A DNA stretch of 64,000 bases from Bactericera cockerelli (GCA_024516035.1 JAMCCL010000148.1:1-64000); one strand, 5' to 3'; numbered from the stretch's first letter, positions 24,119 through 36,171 are shown. The notes: generated by a model not told the origin, from the sequence alone. Numbers and translations: made by a program.

Positions 24119-24680
24119 GGCTTTCCCTTGTCCTTCCTTCTCCCCTCTGCCTAACTTCTCCTCTATCCCTGTCTCTTTCTGGATCTATCACCTGCTGTAT
24201 ATATATCGTTCTTTCTTCCTCTTATCTCTCCCTAACTTGTATATCTACTCCCCTCTACTTCTATCACTCTTTCCATTCCTCTCTCTCCTCCTCCTACCAA
24301 CTAGTTCATATATTTCTCTCTCTCTCTCTCTTCCTCTGGTCTCTCCCTTTTCCGGCTTTTCCTTCTCCCTCGTACTTCTCTTGCTCTGATATCTCCTTTT
24401 GTATTTTCCTCCTCAATACCTCCTCCTCTTTCCCCGCCCCTTCCTCATGCTCCACCACTTTCCTCCCCTCTCGTCCTATCCTTGTGGTACCTATTATATT
24501 AATCTTTCATCTGATTTATTAGCTATCTCTTCCTCTTCTTTGTCTGTATCTTTCAATTCCTCCTGTTTCTCTTCTGCAGTTCTGCTTATCGCATCTCTCT
24601 CATCTTTTCCATCGGGACTTTCTCCACTCCTACTCCCTCGCTTGGTAACCCTAACTCTGCGGTTTTTCTAATATTGGAAA
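24119..24680 (+). repeat. Pyrimidine-rich low-complexity extension
   Basis: CT-rich without a regular unit, continuing the minisatellite. Confidence 0.7.
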
Positions 24681-25455
24681 CGTCTGGAACTCTGCGGAAT
24701 ACGCGCTGTAGCTCGATCCCTTCGGATGGAATAATTAAAATGAATTTCTCGTTCATAAACACTAAAACCCGAGAGGTAATGAAAAGGGAGCAGCCTAGAC
24801 TCGAGTGTTGCCTGTTTTATAGATGAACTTCCTTTTTAATTACTTGAAGAACCCGAGTATGCATAATATCTGGAATTAATAACGGGGCCCTTTGTCACCA
24901 GAATAGGGATCTGGAATTAATAATTGAGTCTTGTGGGATATGGAATTAATGGTCTTGTGACAGTGGAATTCTTTGCCAGCTAAATCACTTCCACACTACT
25001 CACAGTAAAGCCCCCCCATGGACTACAAAAGTTATTTAGAAATAATATTACTGTATAGGTGCCATGCTTATTATTTCCAAAGCCATATTTTCTGCTTGTG
25101 TATCGGAGTTCTGAAAATCTACATAAGTCCTGTAGCTTTTGCCTGTGGAGTTTCCATTAGTTCTAATGGGTCATTCTCGTTTTCATTTATACCACAGTAA
25201 GGTTGGGAGTCGCCATACTTTTCTAGTTTGGGCAGCTTTTATTACGTTTTATTCCTCCAGTAATACAGACCCACATTTACATATTATGATTATACTAGGC
25301 AATTTACTTTTCTAGTGGAGTACATTTCTATGTAAATTGGTTCCACAAGTATTGAATGCAACGAGAGGAAAGCTGGGAATACGAGAGAAATGAAGGTTAA
25401 CGGGAAGTAGGAATACTAGGAAAAGACAATGGTTACCTACCATCTATTTCACATG
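24681..25455. other. Intronic spacer
   Basis: AT-rich; GGGATCTGGAATTAATAA-type phrases recur three times near 24860-24950. No exon. Confidence 0.5.
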
Positions 25456-25459
25456 TAGG

Positions 25460-25672
25460 TATAATAATAATAATAATATCGCCCTATTTATACTGCCCGA
25501 GTAGGACTATTAAAGTCCTATTATTCCAGCGGTAAGCCCAAGACATATTATTATGTGGTAAAAATCCCAAATGGGAGGATAAAATGTCATGTCCCGGCCG
25601 GGTTTTGAACCCACGACCTCTGGAATCTTTGGATTCACAGAGTGCCGCCTTTACCACTGAGCTACCGGGTAT
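25460..25672 (-). mobile_element. SINE family 3
   Basis: Same structure as 22420-22615, with a (TAA)n tail. GGTATAAT at both ends may be a short target duplication. Confidence 0.85.
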
Positions 25673-26269
25673 AATGAGGGTATAAGCTGAGATTTTGTGG
25701 CAAAGTATAGGTAAACACCTATTCAGAAACATTTGATAAAGCTAAACTATAATACGGTCTACAAGTACGTGATGTAGATTATGCTGACAATAATAATTTA
25801 TCCACGCTGATAATACTTGTGACGATGACGGCACGTAAACATTATGCTGATCTAGAACAAACTTCTGATTCTAGCAAAACAACTGCAGACAGCACATCAA
25901 CTAGTATAATGTGACCTAGGGTACTATCACAGATAGCGTTCATGCCACAGTAGAACATATTAGGAACATCTACTTCTTTTTCGACAGGGATTCTGATCTG
26001 CGAGCTCTAATCAAGAACTAGAATCTAGCACTTTAAAGTTAATTAATTCTTGCAATAATATTAATATATTTTTTAATTTTAAATATCATTAATTTGTATT
26101 TAATTGTACTAATTTTATCTGTTACGTTACTTGTATGATGGGGACAGCCACGTAAATTTAATATAGTCTAAAGAAATACATACCTTAAAAACCCAGCAGT
26201 TTTTTGCTACATCAAAGAGGCGAGAAACAATGCATGCAATGGAAACTGTTGGCATAATGGGACTACCTG

Positions 26270-26385
26270 TCTTGCGCTGATAGTCTAAATAAAGCACTCC
26301 TATACTTAAACATTGGAGTGGGATCGAAACTTACTTATCCCAGTGCAGCTGTCTCACCACTGAGAACAGCTCTCCAGCCACTCCA
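26270..26385 (-). mobile_element. tRNA-like SINE head, another family
   Basis: On the minus strand: TCTCAGTGGTGAGACAGC A-box and GTTTCGATCCCAC B-box; flanked by GGCATAATGGGACTACCTG, which recurs at 26847 and in part at 43812. Confidence 0.5.
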
Positions 26386-26440
26386 CCAGCAAAACATACA
26401 TAGGTAACTCGAGCAAGGACTATCAGGACGCCACAGTAGT

Positions 26441-26720
26441 TCCCAGGATCTGGTGACGTCATGACCTCTGATTGACAAGGTCCCAGGATCTGGTGACGTC
26501 ATGACCTCTGATTGACAAGGTCCCAGGATCTGGTGACGTCATGACCTCTGATTGACAAGGTCCCAGGATCTGGTGACGTCATGACCTCTGATTGACAAGG
26601 TCCCAGGATCTGGTGACGTCATGACCTCTGATTGACAAGGTCCCAGGATCTGGTGACGTCATGACCTCTGATTGACAAGGTCCCAGGATCTGGTGACGTC
26701 ATGACCTCTGATTGACAAGG
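26441..26720 (+). promoter_or_regulatory. 40-bp tandem array with seven consensus CREs
   Basis: Seven nearly identical units, TCCCAGGATCTGG, TGACGTCA, TGACCTCTGATTGACAAGG. The palindromic CRE is at 26454 and every 40 bp to 26694, overlapping a TGACCT nuclear-receptor half-site. CREs bind CREB/ATF proteins in animals. Regulatory activity is unproven. Confidence 0.6.
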
Positions 26721-27204
26721 TCTCGTCCATGCTGTTGGTTCTGAGGTGTCTCGTTCTTCAGTTCCATCGCAAGTAGACCATAAACTACTCAGCCCCAGTG
26801 GCGACCGGTCAACTGGTGGATGTGTGCGAAAGAGGAGGAGATAGCATAATGGGACTACCTGGCTGACAGTCTAAATAAAGCACTACTTATACTTATACGT
26901 TTTCAAGAGATAGTTCAGGTGTTATCAAAGGTTCTGTAGATTGATGTTTTCAAACGATATTATCATCATTTACAATTACTATCTTGAGCAACGGGCTCTT
27001 CTTAGTCCATTGTGTCTTGTGATCTGAGCTTTTTGTGTCCATAATTTTTACTAAAAATATATAATTGATCATGTAAACAGAAAATGTAAAGATCTGGTAT
27101 TCTTTAGCATTACCAGTATCATGTAGTAAGAGACATTCGAAAAAAAATGTTAGGAGAAATTAGTCATTCAAAGAATAAACTGTTTTTCTTTCACCTAAAA
27201 ATAA

Positions 27205-27434
27205 AACAGCCAGCGTTCCCTTCAGAACACCGAAGTTAAGCGACATCCAGCGAGGTTAGGACTTGGATGGGTGACCATTCAAATTCTAATTCTCGTGACG
27301 CTGGCTTTTCCCGGCCCCACTCAGGCTGGGTGAGGTCAATGTGAGTAGCATCAGGTTTGTGAGTTTCCTGCGAATGGAGGGTAAAACCCCCGTCGTGATA
27401 TGACCATGGCAGTTGAAAGCGACGTTAAACCCCA

Positions 27435-27468
<34 letters not shown>
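27205..27468 (+). mobile_element. 5S rRNA-derived SINE with poly(A) tail
   Basis: ACACCGAAGTTAAGCGACAT and GACTTGGATGGGTGACC match the internal promoter part of 5S rRNA. A unique body (CCACTCAGGCTGGGTGAGG) and a 30-base A tail follow. The first half of 5S is not recognisable. Confidence 0.8.
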
Positions 27469-27934
27469 AGATATATTTTTAAATAGGTGCTGATAAAACA
27501 TTTTAAAATCTAAATTAAAACTAGAAAAATTGTATCCCATAATACATTACATACTATCATGCAGCATAATACAAACTATCATGCAGCAACTACATACTAT
27601 CATGCAGCAAAGCTTCGGTACCTTATTTTCTGAATGGATTATTTATTAGTAAATACGTCCGCTTAGACAACGTGATGGTATTTGAAACGTTGGCACAGCC
27701 GATGAATTTTCGGACGGAGGTAATGGTTTCTCGCCGGAGGTGATGGTTTCTCTCCGGTGATCTACTGGTTCTCCTCACAAAACAAGACTAGACATCGTGA
27801 TGATCTGTGAGATTCGCCACTGCTTGGGCAGATTTTCAGTATCAGTTTAATGTCTCAGAATTCTCTGGAAACAGAGTAGATACCTCGCCGTCTGGCCCTG
27901 GAGTTTCTGGTGCAAGCTGCCATCTGTTCCTCTT

Positions 27935-28060
27935 ACTGACGAGTGCTAAGGCAGAGGTCTTGTAACCTGGAGCTCGGTGGTTTGAGTTCCAAGTATGCTG
28001 ATTCGGGTAATTCAGACATCATACTTATCTTGTGATTACTCGTAACATAAATATGTATAA
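27935..28060 (+). mobile_element. SINE family 2-like, diverged
   Basis: GGTCTTGTAACCTGGAGCTC and GGTGGTTTGAGTTCC, with a degraded body. Confidence 0.5.
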
Positions 28061-28685
28061 TTGTATATGTATGAACTTAACCTGTATGCAAGGGACCATT
28101 ATGAACACACCTGGTGTTGGTCAAGCTACCGCCATAGAATCACTGGTATTGATCACTGACACCTATTTTGATTGTAGGTAGTACTATCACACATTGTTCT
28201 GGCTGATAAGTTGATACTTATGATATCAATTTTCTTAGAATTATATTTGATCTGATATTCAATTTTAAATTAATTTTGAACTATCCCTCTCCTTCTCTCT
28301 ACCTTCCCAATTCTTAGAACTTTAATTTTTCTCTTCGAAATCTACCAGGCCCAGTACATCACTCGCCAAACAAACCATTGCAAATCCAAAATTAAAATAA
28401 TGAAAATGAAAACTCCATCTTCTGTTTCTCCATATGTCACCTCGCGAATTCTCCTGCGGTTTCCTGCATGGAACATTTCCTCGGAAAGGTTCCACTCCCA
28501 TAACTTGGAATGTAATAATAATATAAAATTGATCAGGAACTCTCACCGCCACAATGACACTTCAATTTCAGTCTCCCGCCACAGCAAGGGGAGGGGGGTG
28601 AGAATGAGAACTCAAATTTCCTAAAAAGCTCCGGATTTTATACGTGACGAGTATATTGAAAATCTTATTCTATTAGAGAACTATT
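28061..28685. other. Intronic spacer
   Basis: AT-rich, no exon or repeat assigned. Confidence 0.5.
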
Positions 28686-28689
28686 TTTG

Positions 28690-29035
28690 TTCGCTTTTCC
28701 TCTTCTCCTTGTCTCCTCCATCGTCTTCTATTTCTCTCTCTCCTCCTCCATTTCCTCCTCCCCTCCTCTATTTCTCCCTCTTCGCTTCCATTTCCTTCTA
28801 CCCTCTTCCATTTCTCTCTCTCTTCTCCATTTTCTTCCCCCCTCTCTATTTCTTTCCCCTCTACTTCATTTTCTTCCCCCCTTCTACATTTCTTTCTCCT
28901 CTCATCCATATCCTTCTACCCCCCCTCCTTTACTGTCTCTTCTCCTCCATTACTCTCTCTTCTCCTTCATTTCCTTCTCCCCTCCTCCATTTCCTTCTCT
29001 TCTCCTCTATTTCCTCCTCCCCTCCTCCACAGCAG
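28690..29035 (+). repeat. Pyrimidine-rich diverged repeat
   Basis: TCCTCCATTTC/TCTTCCATTTCTC units of about 20-30 bp; low-complexity frames only. Confidence 0.85.
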
Positions 29036-29399
29036 TAGTATTGCATATGAATACAAACAGAACAGCACGGAGATGAGATGAGTACACAACTTGCTTCTGA
29101 TTACATCTCATTCTTTCTCGTGTTTGGCGCTGCTTTTGAAAGCTGGAAATTTCGTCTCAATCTAATCTGCATTTATTTTGGAAATGAGAAATATTCAGGG
29201 TGGGATTAGTGCAAGTTAGAGACCTTGATGGACTTATCTTCAAAATCTATACTAAAAAATATGCCCGACAATATTCTCACTGATAATATCATCAACGTAG
29301 CTCAAAAATGGCTACAATTGGAAACTTGGACAAATAATATACATATTTCACTTCAAAGCAATAATTTTTCTCTTATATATCAACTATCATCATCATAGG

Positions 29400-29592
29400 G
29401 TGGCGTCATTGTGAACGATGGTAGCTAGACAGTGGAAGAATGACTCAACACTTCTGGTACTGTCTTTACAAGGAGGCTAATAATTGACAAGGGTTCCCAG
29501 AATCAAGTCAATGCTGGTCTACTCCCTGTTTATAGTCCCACAGCCAGACTGCTGGTCTACTCCCTGTTTATAGTCCCCCAGCCAGACTCTAA
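29400..29592 (-). repeat. Dispersed repeat next to the R2-like element
   Basis: The same sequence occurs at 45930-46132 on the + strand and in part at 19500-19558. It includes a 36-43-bp motif (AGTCTGGCTG, GGACTATAAACAG, GGAGTAGACCAGC) that is itself doubled, then TTGTCAATTATTAGCCTCCT and a GATGACGCCACCCTATGATG end. Confidence 0.8.
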
Positions 29593-29836
29593 CTAAAAAT
29601 AACTAACTAAAAACTAACAAGGTAAATTTACCTACATGACAGAGAGAAATGCTGTGAAAGCCGCCTTCCTGCCCTCCAGCAGGTTGCCAAGATGACAAAG
29701 GGTACCATATGTTTGTGTTGAAATACCAATGAAGATGAAAATGAGAACCGAGATGAAAGAGAGATAATTTATATAATATGAACAATTTGGATTTTATAGA
29801 CAGAATATGGAGAAGTATAATTATGTAGATATGAAA

Positions 29837-31480
29837 TTAGATGCCATAGATATGGTTACGGAGTATCTGTATAGAGGCTCGTATAACTGATTGAGATATA
29901 TTTTTGAGGCATGATTCAGGGATGTTGAATTCCGTAGAGAAACTTTTAACCTGAGATGTAATGGTTCCCCTTGCTCCTATCAATAGTCCTCGAACATCAA
30001 TATCTATTAAATCATATTTTTCCTTGTAGTATGGAACTGTGGGAACATATATATTTCTCTTCTCCTCATTTACTTCTTCAGGTTGGTTCGGATTACTTTC
30101 AAATCTAATAGTTGGGTCTATGATTGTAGCCTTCTTCTCTTTTCTATTGATGGCTATAATATCAATTCTGCGTGAAGATCCATCTGTTGCAATGCCCGTC
30201 ACCTCCTCATGGACTTCATATTGCTTTTTGAGTTCATTAGCAATCAAGGATCGAACAGAATTATGTCGGTTGATACGGGTGAGATGACCGAAGGGACATG
30301 ATCCTAATACATGGGCCAGAGTTTCTATTGGTTTATTCTCGCCTTGACATCGGCGGCACTGGTTACCATCTTGGGAACGTCCTGGTATTGCTCTCACAGC
30401 AGCTGTGTTTGTTGACATTTTTACTAGCTCTGTAAATTCGCTGTTTGTCAAACCTTCCTTTGTTGTTAGCCATTTGTTGTGTGACTTCACTTCTCCAAAG
30501 AGACAAACTCCAAGCCCCTTTGATTTCAGTTCGCTCCAGGATTGGAACTCTTGAAGGCGCAGATTTTCCCTGATCTTCTTTGTATTCAGTTCATCTACAT
30601 TTGTAATTCTCAAGGTGGTCAAACATCTGGAAATCTCAAGGTCTAAGTTTTTGATTTTTTTAATAATATTTCCTTGCTTCTGTAGGTTTGAGAACAAATT
30701 TAGACGTTGGATGAGTATTTCCCAGGAAAATCTGAATACATTGAGACCTCTCATGTTTTTATCAGAGTACAAAGCGGAATCAGGTACATCTTTAGGGATC
30801 TCAAGAATTTGCTTCACTGCAGAGCGGACCATTTTATCTAGGTCTTCAACAAAAGGTACAGTCCACCTATCAATTGGGGTATGTTGCAGTTTGAAGGTCA
30901 ACATTGGCCAGACATAGGTATTGAGTATGTTCATCTTCTGTTCAGCTTTGAGGTAAGGTGACGTGACAATCTTATTGATCTTTTCATTGAGATTTGACAT
31001 AGTTGAATCTTTGTCTAAAATAATCTGGTCAGTCAGAGTTGTTCCCAAGTATTTTATGGTATTTGTATTACTAGCTGGTGTGATGGTTATACCACTTAGA
31101 TTGAATTCCGTAGTATTTAGGATACCTTTTTTAATGACTATACATTGGGTCTTGGTAGGATTTAGTTGCATGCCCAACTCAGTAAGACGAGACTCTATTA
31201 GCTTATACATGGTTTCTGCTGCATCGGTTGATTTACAAAGAATACACAAATCATCTGCAAAGGCTTGAGCTAACATCTGCACCCCATCAACAATTTTGAC
31301 ACCAAGATTTTTAATAATTCCATCTTCAGTAATTTCATCTATTATATGGTTTGTTGCAATGTTGTAGAGGAGCGGAGATAACGGGGCACCTTGCATCAGA
31401 CCCTGTTTTATTTCAATTGATGTGGATTTGTTGTTTCCTACCTCAAGAACAATTTTATTGTGAGTTTGGCAGTCCATCAC
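29837..31480 (-). CDS. R2-like non-LTR retrotransposon: C-terminal RT, zinc knuckle and RLE endonuclease
   Basis: 547 residues. Reverse transcriptase motifs: QGAPLSPLLYN at residues 30-40 and AFADDL at 73-78, the catalytic Asp pair in the form typical of R2 elements. Downstream, about residue 390, is a CRRCQ...ETLAHVLGSC zinc knuckle (C-x2-C-x11-H-x4-C) followed by an RINRH motif. Then comes a restriction-like endonuclease core, RRIDIIAIN...ATIIDPTIRF. Elements of this class copy themselves by target-primed reverse transcription and often insert at fixed sites. The frame is intact over the whole stretch. Its start overlaps the stop of the upstream reading frame, and the motifs of one RT domain are divided between the two, so this is one ORF broken by a single base. 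It lies antisense in the E2-E3 intron. Confidence 0.85.
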   Translation of the reverse strand: MMDCQTHNKIVLEVGNNKSTSIEIKQGLMQGAPLSPLLYNIATNHIIDEITEDGIIKNLGVKIVDGVQMLAQAFADDLCILCKSTDAAETMYKLIESRLTELGMQLNPTKTQCIVIKKGILNTTEFNLSGITITPASNTNTIKYLGTTLTDQIILDKDSTMSNLNEKINKIVTSPYLKAEQKMNILNTYVWPMLTFKLQHTPIDRWTVPFVEDLDKMVRSAVKQILEIPKDVPDSALYSDKNMRGLNVFRFSWEILIQRLNLFSNLQKQGNIIKKIKNLDLEISRCLTTLRITNVDELNTKKIRENLRLQEFQSWSELKSKGLGVCLFGEVKSHNKWLTTKEGLTNSEFTELVKMSTNTAAVRAIPGRSQDGNQCRRCQGENKPIETLAHVLGSCPFGHLTRINRHNSVRSLIANELKKQYEVHEEVTGIATDGSSRRIDIIAINRKEKKATIIDPTIRFESNPNQPEEVNEEKRNIYVPTVPYYKEKYDLIDIDVRGLLIGARGTITSQVKSFSTEFNIPESCLKNISQSVIRASIQILRNHIYGI

Positions 31481-32397
31481 AATATTTTTAAAATATCAGG
31501 AGTATTGGTTAAATCAAGAGCTTTCTTAACCTGACTGTGACCAACATTATTGTAAGCCTGGTTTATATCTAGAAAGATGCATACAAGGTCAGATTTTTCT
31601 TGTTTAGCTGTTTCCAATGCTTTTTCAACAATTGCTAAATTAATAGAGCATCCAGGTTTAGATATGAAGCCTCTTTGATTAGGATTGATGACCACATAAT
31701 CTCTTAGTCTTTTTTCCATGATTTTTTCAAATCCTCGTCTCAAGATTGGTAGGATGGTGATTGGCCGCCAGTTTTTTATTTCCTCCGTTTGACCCCCCTT
31801 GTCAATTAATACAGTCCTAGCATTTTTCAAACAAGGAACAATCTTACCAATGGCCATCATTCTGTTAAAGATTTGGTGTAGAATGTGGTTAACTCCTTTT
31901 ATTCTAACTGCTCTAGTTAGTATACCATCGGGGCCAGCAGAGGAGTCCATATTTAGAGATTTGATCATATTGTCAATTTCTTCAATAGAAATGGTGTCCA
32001 TATCTTCATTAGAACCAGTAGGACACTGAGGGGTACGGGAGTCAGTATGAGGATTTGATTTTCCAAGAGTCGATTTAAAGTGGTCTGTTAAAGTCTCCAT
32101 TTGAATGGGGCAAGCTCTGGATTTTTCATCAACAACTTTTCTGACTGCTTTCTTCCTGCAATTGTAATACTGGAACTGTACTGATTCATAGATATAAGCT
32201 TCTCTTCTTTTTTCTCTGTCTCTTTTAGTTTTTCTTTGAGGGTTGGATGTGTCCTTGAAGTTAGAGTTTTGAGAGGCAACATTTTTCTTCTTTTTTCTTA
32301 TTTCAAAATATTTGACTGCAGGATGTTTGGGACCTGGTAACTTAAAAATAGCACTTTTTAAGAAAATCTGCTGAAAAGAATTGACTGATTTACTCAC
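31477..32397 (-). CDS. R2-like retrotransposon: N-terminal part of RT domain
   Basis: 306 residues. The N-terminal region has a LPGPKHPAVKYFEIRKKKK segment and a basic stretch. RT blocks follow: SSAGPDGI (about 155), NWRPITILPILRRGFEKIME (about 210) and NQRGFISKPG, then the first catalytic Asp region VCIFLDINQAYNNVGH. It ends at a TGA next to an AAAAA run. One extra A there would fuse it in frame to the downstream part, which continues the RT domain without a gap. No Myb or C2H2 finger is intact; a GLSVH fragment near 32960-32995 may be a decayed finger. The displayed start is only the first GTG after a stop; the true N-terminus is lost or out of frame. Confidence 0.8.
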   Translation of the reverse strand: MSKSVNSFQQIFLKSAIFKLPGPKHPAVKYFEIRKKKKNVASQNSNFKDTSNPQRKTKRDREKRREAYIYESVQFQYYNCRKKAVRKVVDEKSRACPIQMETLTDHFKSTLGKSNPHTDSRTPQCPTGSNEDMDTISIEEIDNMIKSLNMDSSAGPDGILTRAVRIKGVNHILHQIFNRMMAIGKIVPCLKNARTVLIDKGGQTEEIKNWRPITILPILRRGFEKIMEKRLRDYVVINPNQRGFISKPGCSINLAIVEKALETAKQEKSDLVCIFLDINQAYNNVGHSQVKKALDLTNTPDILKIL

Positions 32398-33010
32398 TCA
32401 TCATCACTAAATGATTGATTCAGATTTCAGTCTTTGACTCTGGTACTCTAACCATTGTATCTTCGCCAATCCTCATTGAATGCCTAAATTTTACTCAAAT
32501 ATTTCTAATGACTACATGTGCAAAGAAATTTTTCAAATTTGACGCTAGTGGCGGCGAAGTATCGTGAGCGGTCTAGTCCCCAACAGTAATGATAATAGTT
32601 TATACTTTCTTCAGTTATTTCTTCTTCGCTTACCTCTCTTGAGTCGTCGTACCTCGCAAGGTCCAGCTCAATTACATTCAATGATTCGCTAATAACGATC
32701 TTATACCCAAGACAAATTCTTTTTTTGGTCATATTTTTTTATGCTCGCCTCATTGTCTTGATGATAATTGACGTTGCAAGGTCACTAGCATGAGTTGCAG
32801 CTCTGTCGTGATCATTACTCGAGTATTTCTGATGTTTTTTGCTGTAATATCTCAAAGATTGAACTCTGTTGCAGTGATCTGAGGTAAATAATTCGAGGCT
32901 TCAGTCCAATCTTTGGGATTTTAGTGACGTTAGGCCGGCCTTTCACGATCAGTCCAAACTGATACATTCGACTGACGTGAATGGCAGTGCACTGACAGTC
33001 CAATTCGAGT

Positions 33011-33641
33011 AATAAAACTAAGATAACTTCATAAAATCAAAGCAATAAAAATAGTTATAGTTACAGTAAAAAAAGTAGTTACAGTTGAAACAATAAATAA
33101 AAAAATACTCAGAAAACCAGATTAAAAAAATCTTTCCTTTTTTTATCAGAAAACCACTCTAATCTAAACTTTTAGTTTCGAAATATTCCTGTAGCATGAA
33201 CTAGGTACTTATGAATTTTGAATCCATAAATTCGCGGATTAACTTTGCAAAAACGAAATTCTCTCAAAGGTAAACTTTATTCTAATTCTCAAAGCTCAAA
33301 GTGCATGATTTATCTATAAGAGAATACCTAGCAATATAAAGCTAATAGAAATAACTTGCTACTATAGCAAAAGGAAACTTGATTTCCGCCCCTATTTTAC
33401 TCCCTTGGAAAACTCGATTTTCCAACACAAATAAACTTGGTTTGTCTGATAACTTATTGTTTCCTTCTTGGTGTTCCCTCCGTTCCCTAAATATATTTCC
33501 TCAAGTCATAACTCGAGAATCAACAGTACTCTTCTATAGTGTCATCGGAAACTAAATTTCATGTCACCCAGTGTTTGTTCTGAAGGGTTTCAAAATAATG
33601 GAAATTTGAGAAGTATGTATTTCCAATGTTGGCTTTTTTGA

Positions 33642-33682
<41 letters not shown>

Positions 33683-35960
33683 ACATTACCTACCTGTATA
33701 ATTATGATACAAAATTATTAGGATTCATATTCATTCAAGAAAATTATCGCATTTGTGTTGCTTAATTTGGTGATAGTGAAATAGTTTAAACCCTCCGATG
33801 AAAAGAAATTCTACTTTGCAGAAAGATTGAGTGATTGTGAGGTTTTCATTGCTCGTATCTGGAATTGTTTGATCGTTATTTTGGGGTAGGACATTTCTGT
33901 AGCGAAAGTTTCGGCCGAAATTTCCAATGTGGGCGGGGTCTAAACCGCGGAGGTCGACAAGTAGTTCACTACACTTCCCATTCCCTTGAAACTCGTCAGA
34001 ATTGTAAATATTGTAAATCCTATCCCAGCGTGTCGTTCCCATCAAATTTCATCTTTCGTATTGCTGGATAACTTATTCTCAATTGAATTTCCCAAGGAAT
34101 GAACTAGGATGGAGTGCTGTCCCAAAGTTTCCTAAGTGACAGAGAGACGAGGGCAATCTCCCGAACCTTGGGATTCCAAATTCTGAATAATTCCAGTGAA
34201 CAAAACGGAACAGGATTGAATATTGAGTTTCAATATTCACCGCTAATACCGGGTGGTAAATTACTAATAAAGTTGCATGAATACTTCATTGTGGTCTTGA
34301 AAATACGTAGCATCTATTGCTTAAGTACTCTCTCAGAGTTTGATCAAAATTTGAGTTCTATTTCCTTCAAAATGTGGATGTTTCAGAATATGAAACACAG
34401 CAATAATATAAGACGCTCTGTTCCTTTTTGTATTATAAAAGAGGAATGTGCGTAGAGCAAAGAAACAATTTTTTTTTTTGTTAAAATGATGACCTGATGG
34501 AACAATAATGAATCCTGGAGACACAATATTGAGCAGACTAGAAAAGCAAAAGACCAACTTGTAGCTGATGTAATAAAGACCCCGCGTCTAAGCACTCTAA
34601 GCAGTCAATCACGAAAAAAAAGAAACAGCTGGAATCGACTTTTAGGAATGTCAATTCATAGTAAATATTCGTATTAACGTCGGAATTTTGTTAATCATCA
34701 AGTTTACTTGGACTAATGCACTAATGCGATCCGCGAGACTGGTATTTATTTTTTCTTCAAATGGCCCTCGGCTAAGGGGTGGTTTAACCGAATCTTGGTA
34801 CATCCTTTAGGTTCCAACTAAATATTGTAAATGAGCGATATTTTGTTTCAGGGGATTTCTAACATTTCCGATCCCGCGTCAAAAGTAATAAATTTCCATG
34901 TTCCTAATTTGTGATTGAACGGAAAGCCATCATTTCTTCTCCGCTACTTCCTATCCTGTGTAAAGTGTGACAGGTTGAGATTTTTTATTCAAGTTATGGT
35001 TTGAGGGAAGATAATTGTGTAGCGACTTGAGGAACAGGCGAGATACAAATCAGGGAAAATTATGAGGGAGCCAGTTTTTGTGGAATTTTTGATTTATGCA
35101 AATTTTTCGAAGGAATGAATTTCGGGTATTGTGAATTCGAAATTTCCAATAAATATAAGTCAGATTTGTTTGAGCATGAGAATGAGATGGAGAGGGGGAG
35201 AGAGAGGATGAAGGACAGGTAGATCTGAGAAGGAAGGTGAGGTAGAGTGGTAGAGAGAAAGGCATTAGGATAGATTAGGAATCAGGAGGAGTAGAAGGAA
35301 GAGGAGAGGTTGGTAAGGTGAAGGAGAGAGAAAGAGAGAGGAGGAATATCAGAGTTGTAAGTAAATATGATAAAATAGTTGTACAGTACTAGAAGTGAAG
35401 GGTAGGGTGGTGTCATAATGAAACCTAATGCAATAACCACAAATGATGCTGTGAAATGGCCTGGGGGCTGAAAACATTACGCAAATGTACCTAATGTTAT
35501 GTAAAAATACATTAAGCCCCATGCATTTACCTGTGTTAATGTAAATGTTTACATAGCATGAGTATTGTTATATACTGGAGTATTATATATGAAACATATC
35601 TCTGTGAGCGTGTTGTGCCAGATATCCTTGTTAACTTTTTAATGGCATGAACAGACATGGGAAAGTGTAGCAGGCTCTTCTTGTATGCAGAACGGTTTTG
35701 TAATCTCCTCAGTTATTTTTGCATTATTATCAAACTTTTTCCTCATACAACTTGAACTATGAAGGCAACATATACTTCAAGCTCGAGAAGAACTTTTGTA
35801 CTGGAAGTGTATAGGGACGAGGTAGACTTTATAGAGAATTTCTGTATTTGAAACTTCCCTGAAGAACAAAATAGGTGCAGGTGAAGAATTGAAACAGTTC
35901 TGACAGGCGCGGGCTCAACTGATTCAAGAGTTCTAAGTGTTCTCTTTTGTGAAAGATTTT
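33011..35960. other. Intron 2, unique-looking part
   Basis: AT-rich, no exon seen. Includes an A run of about 38 (33641-33680) and a purine-rich tract (35180-35345). Confidence 0.55.
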
Positions 35961-35967
35961 TCATCGA

Positions 35968-36171
35968 ATAGATAATATTAATAATATCGCCTTATTGTCC
36001 GATTAGGACTATAAAGTCCAGTTATTCTAGCAGTAAGCCCACTGTTCAAGTTGTATTATGTGGTGAAAAGCCAAAAGGAAGGATTACTTTTCATTTCTCG
36101 GATGGGTTTCGAACCCGCGACCTCTAGATTAACAGAGTGCCCCCTTTACTTGTGAGCTTCCGGGACAAAGC
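35968..36171 (-). mobile_element. SINE family 3
   Basis: TTTCGAACCCGCGACCTCTA and the family 3 body; about 450 bp upstream of E3. Confidence 0.8.

Larger units (their letters stand above)
29600..33010 (-). mobile_element. R2-superfamily (RLE-type) LINE, probably 5-prime truncated
   Basis: Element body inferred from the two RT/endonuclease frames, a 3-prime UTR of about 230 bp and a TAGTTAGTTATTTTTAGTTA-type short-repeat tail at 29595-29625. The 5-prime limit near 33010 is set only by the last sequence resembling the family's N-terminal finger. Its 3-prime end abuts a dispersed repeat (29400-29592). Confidence 0.6.

Noticed and set aside
23219..24154. 311-codon open frame
   Set aside because: Pure translation of a 32-bp pyrimidine minisatellite whose unit gives repeated LSF/YFS-type peptides; no homology or codon signal.
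27205..27300. 5S rRNA gene
   Set aside because: Only the central/3-prime promoter part matches and a poly(A)-tailed body follows; it is a SINE.
32505..33003. Additional retrotransposon ORF upstream of the RT
   Set aside because: Short frames without motifs, apart from a possible GLSVH finger remnant; not enough to call.
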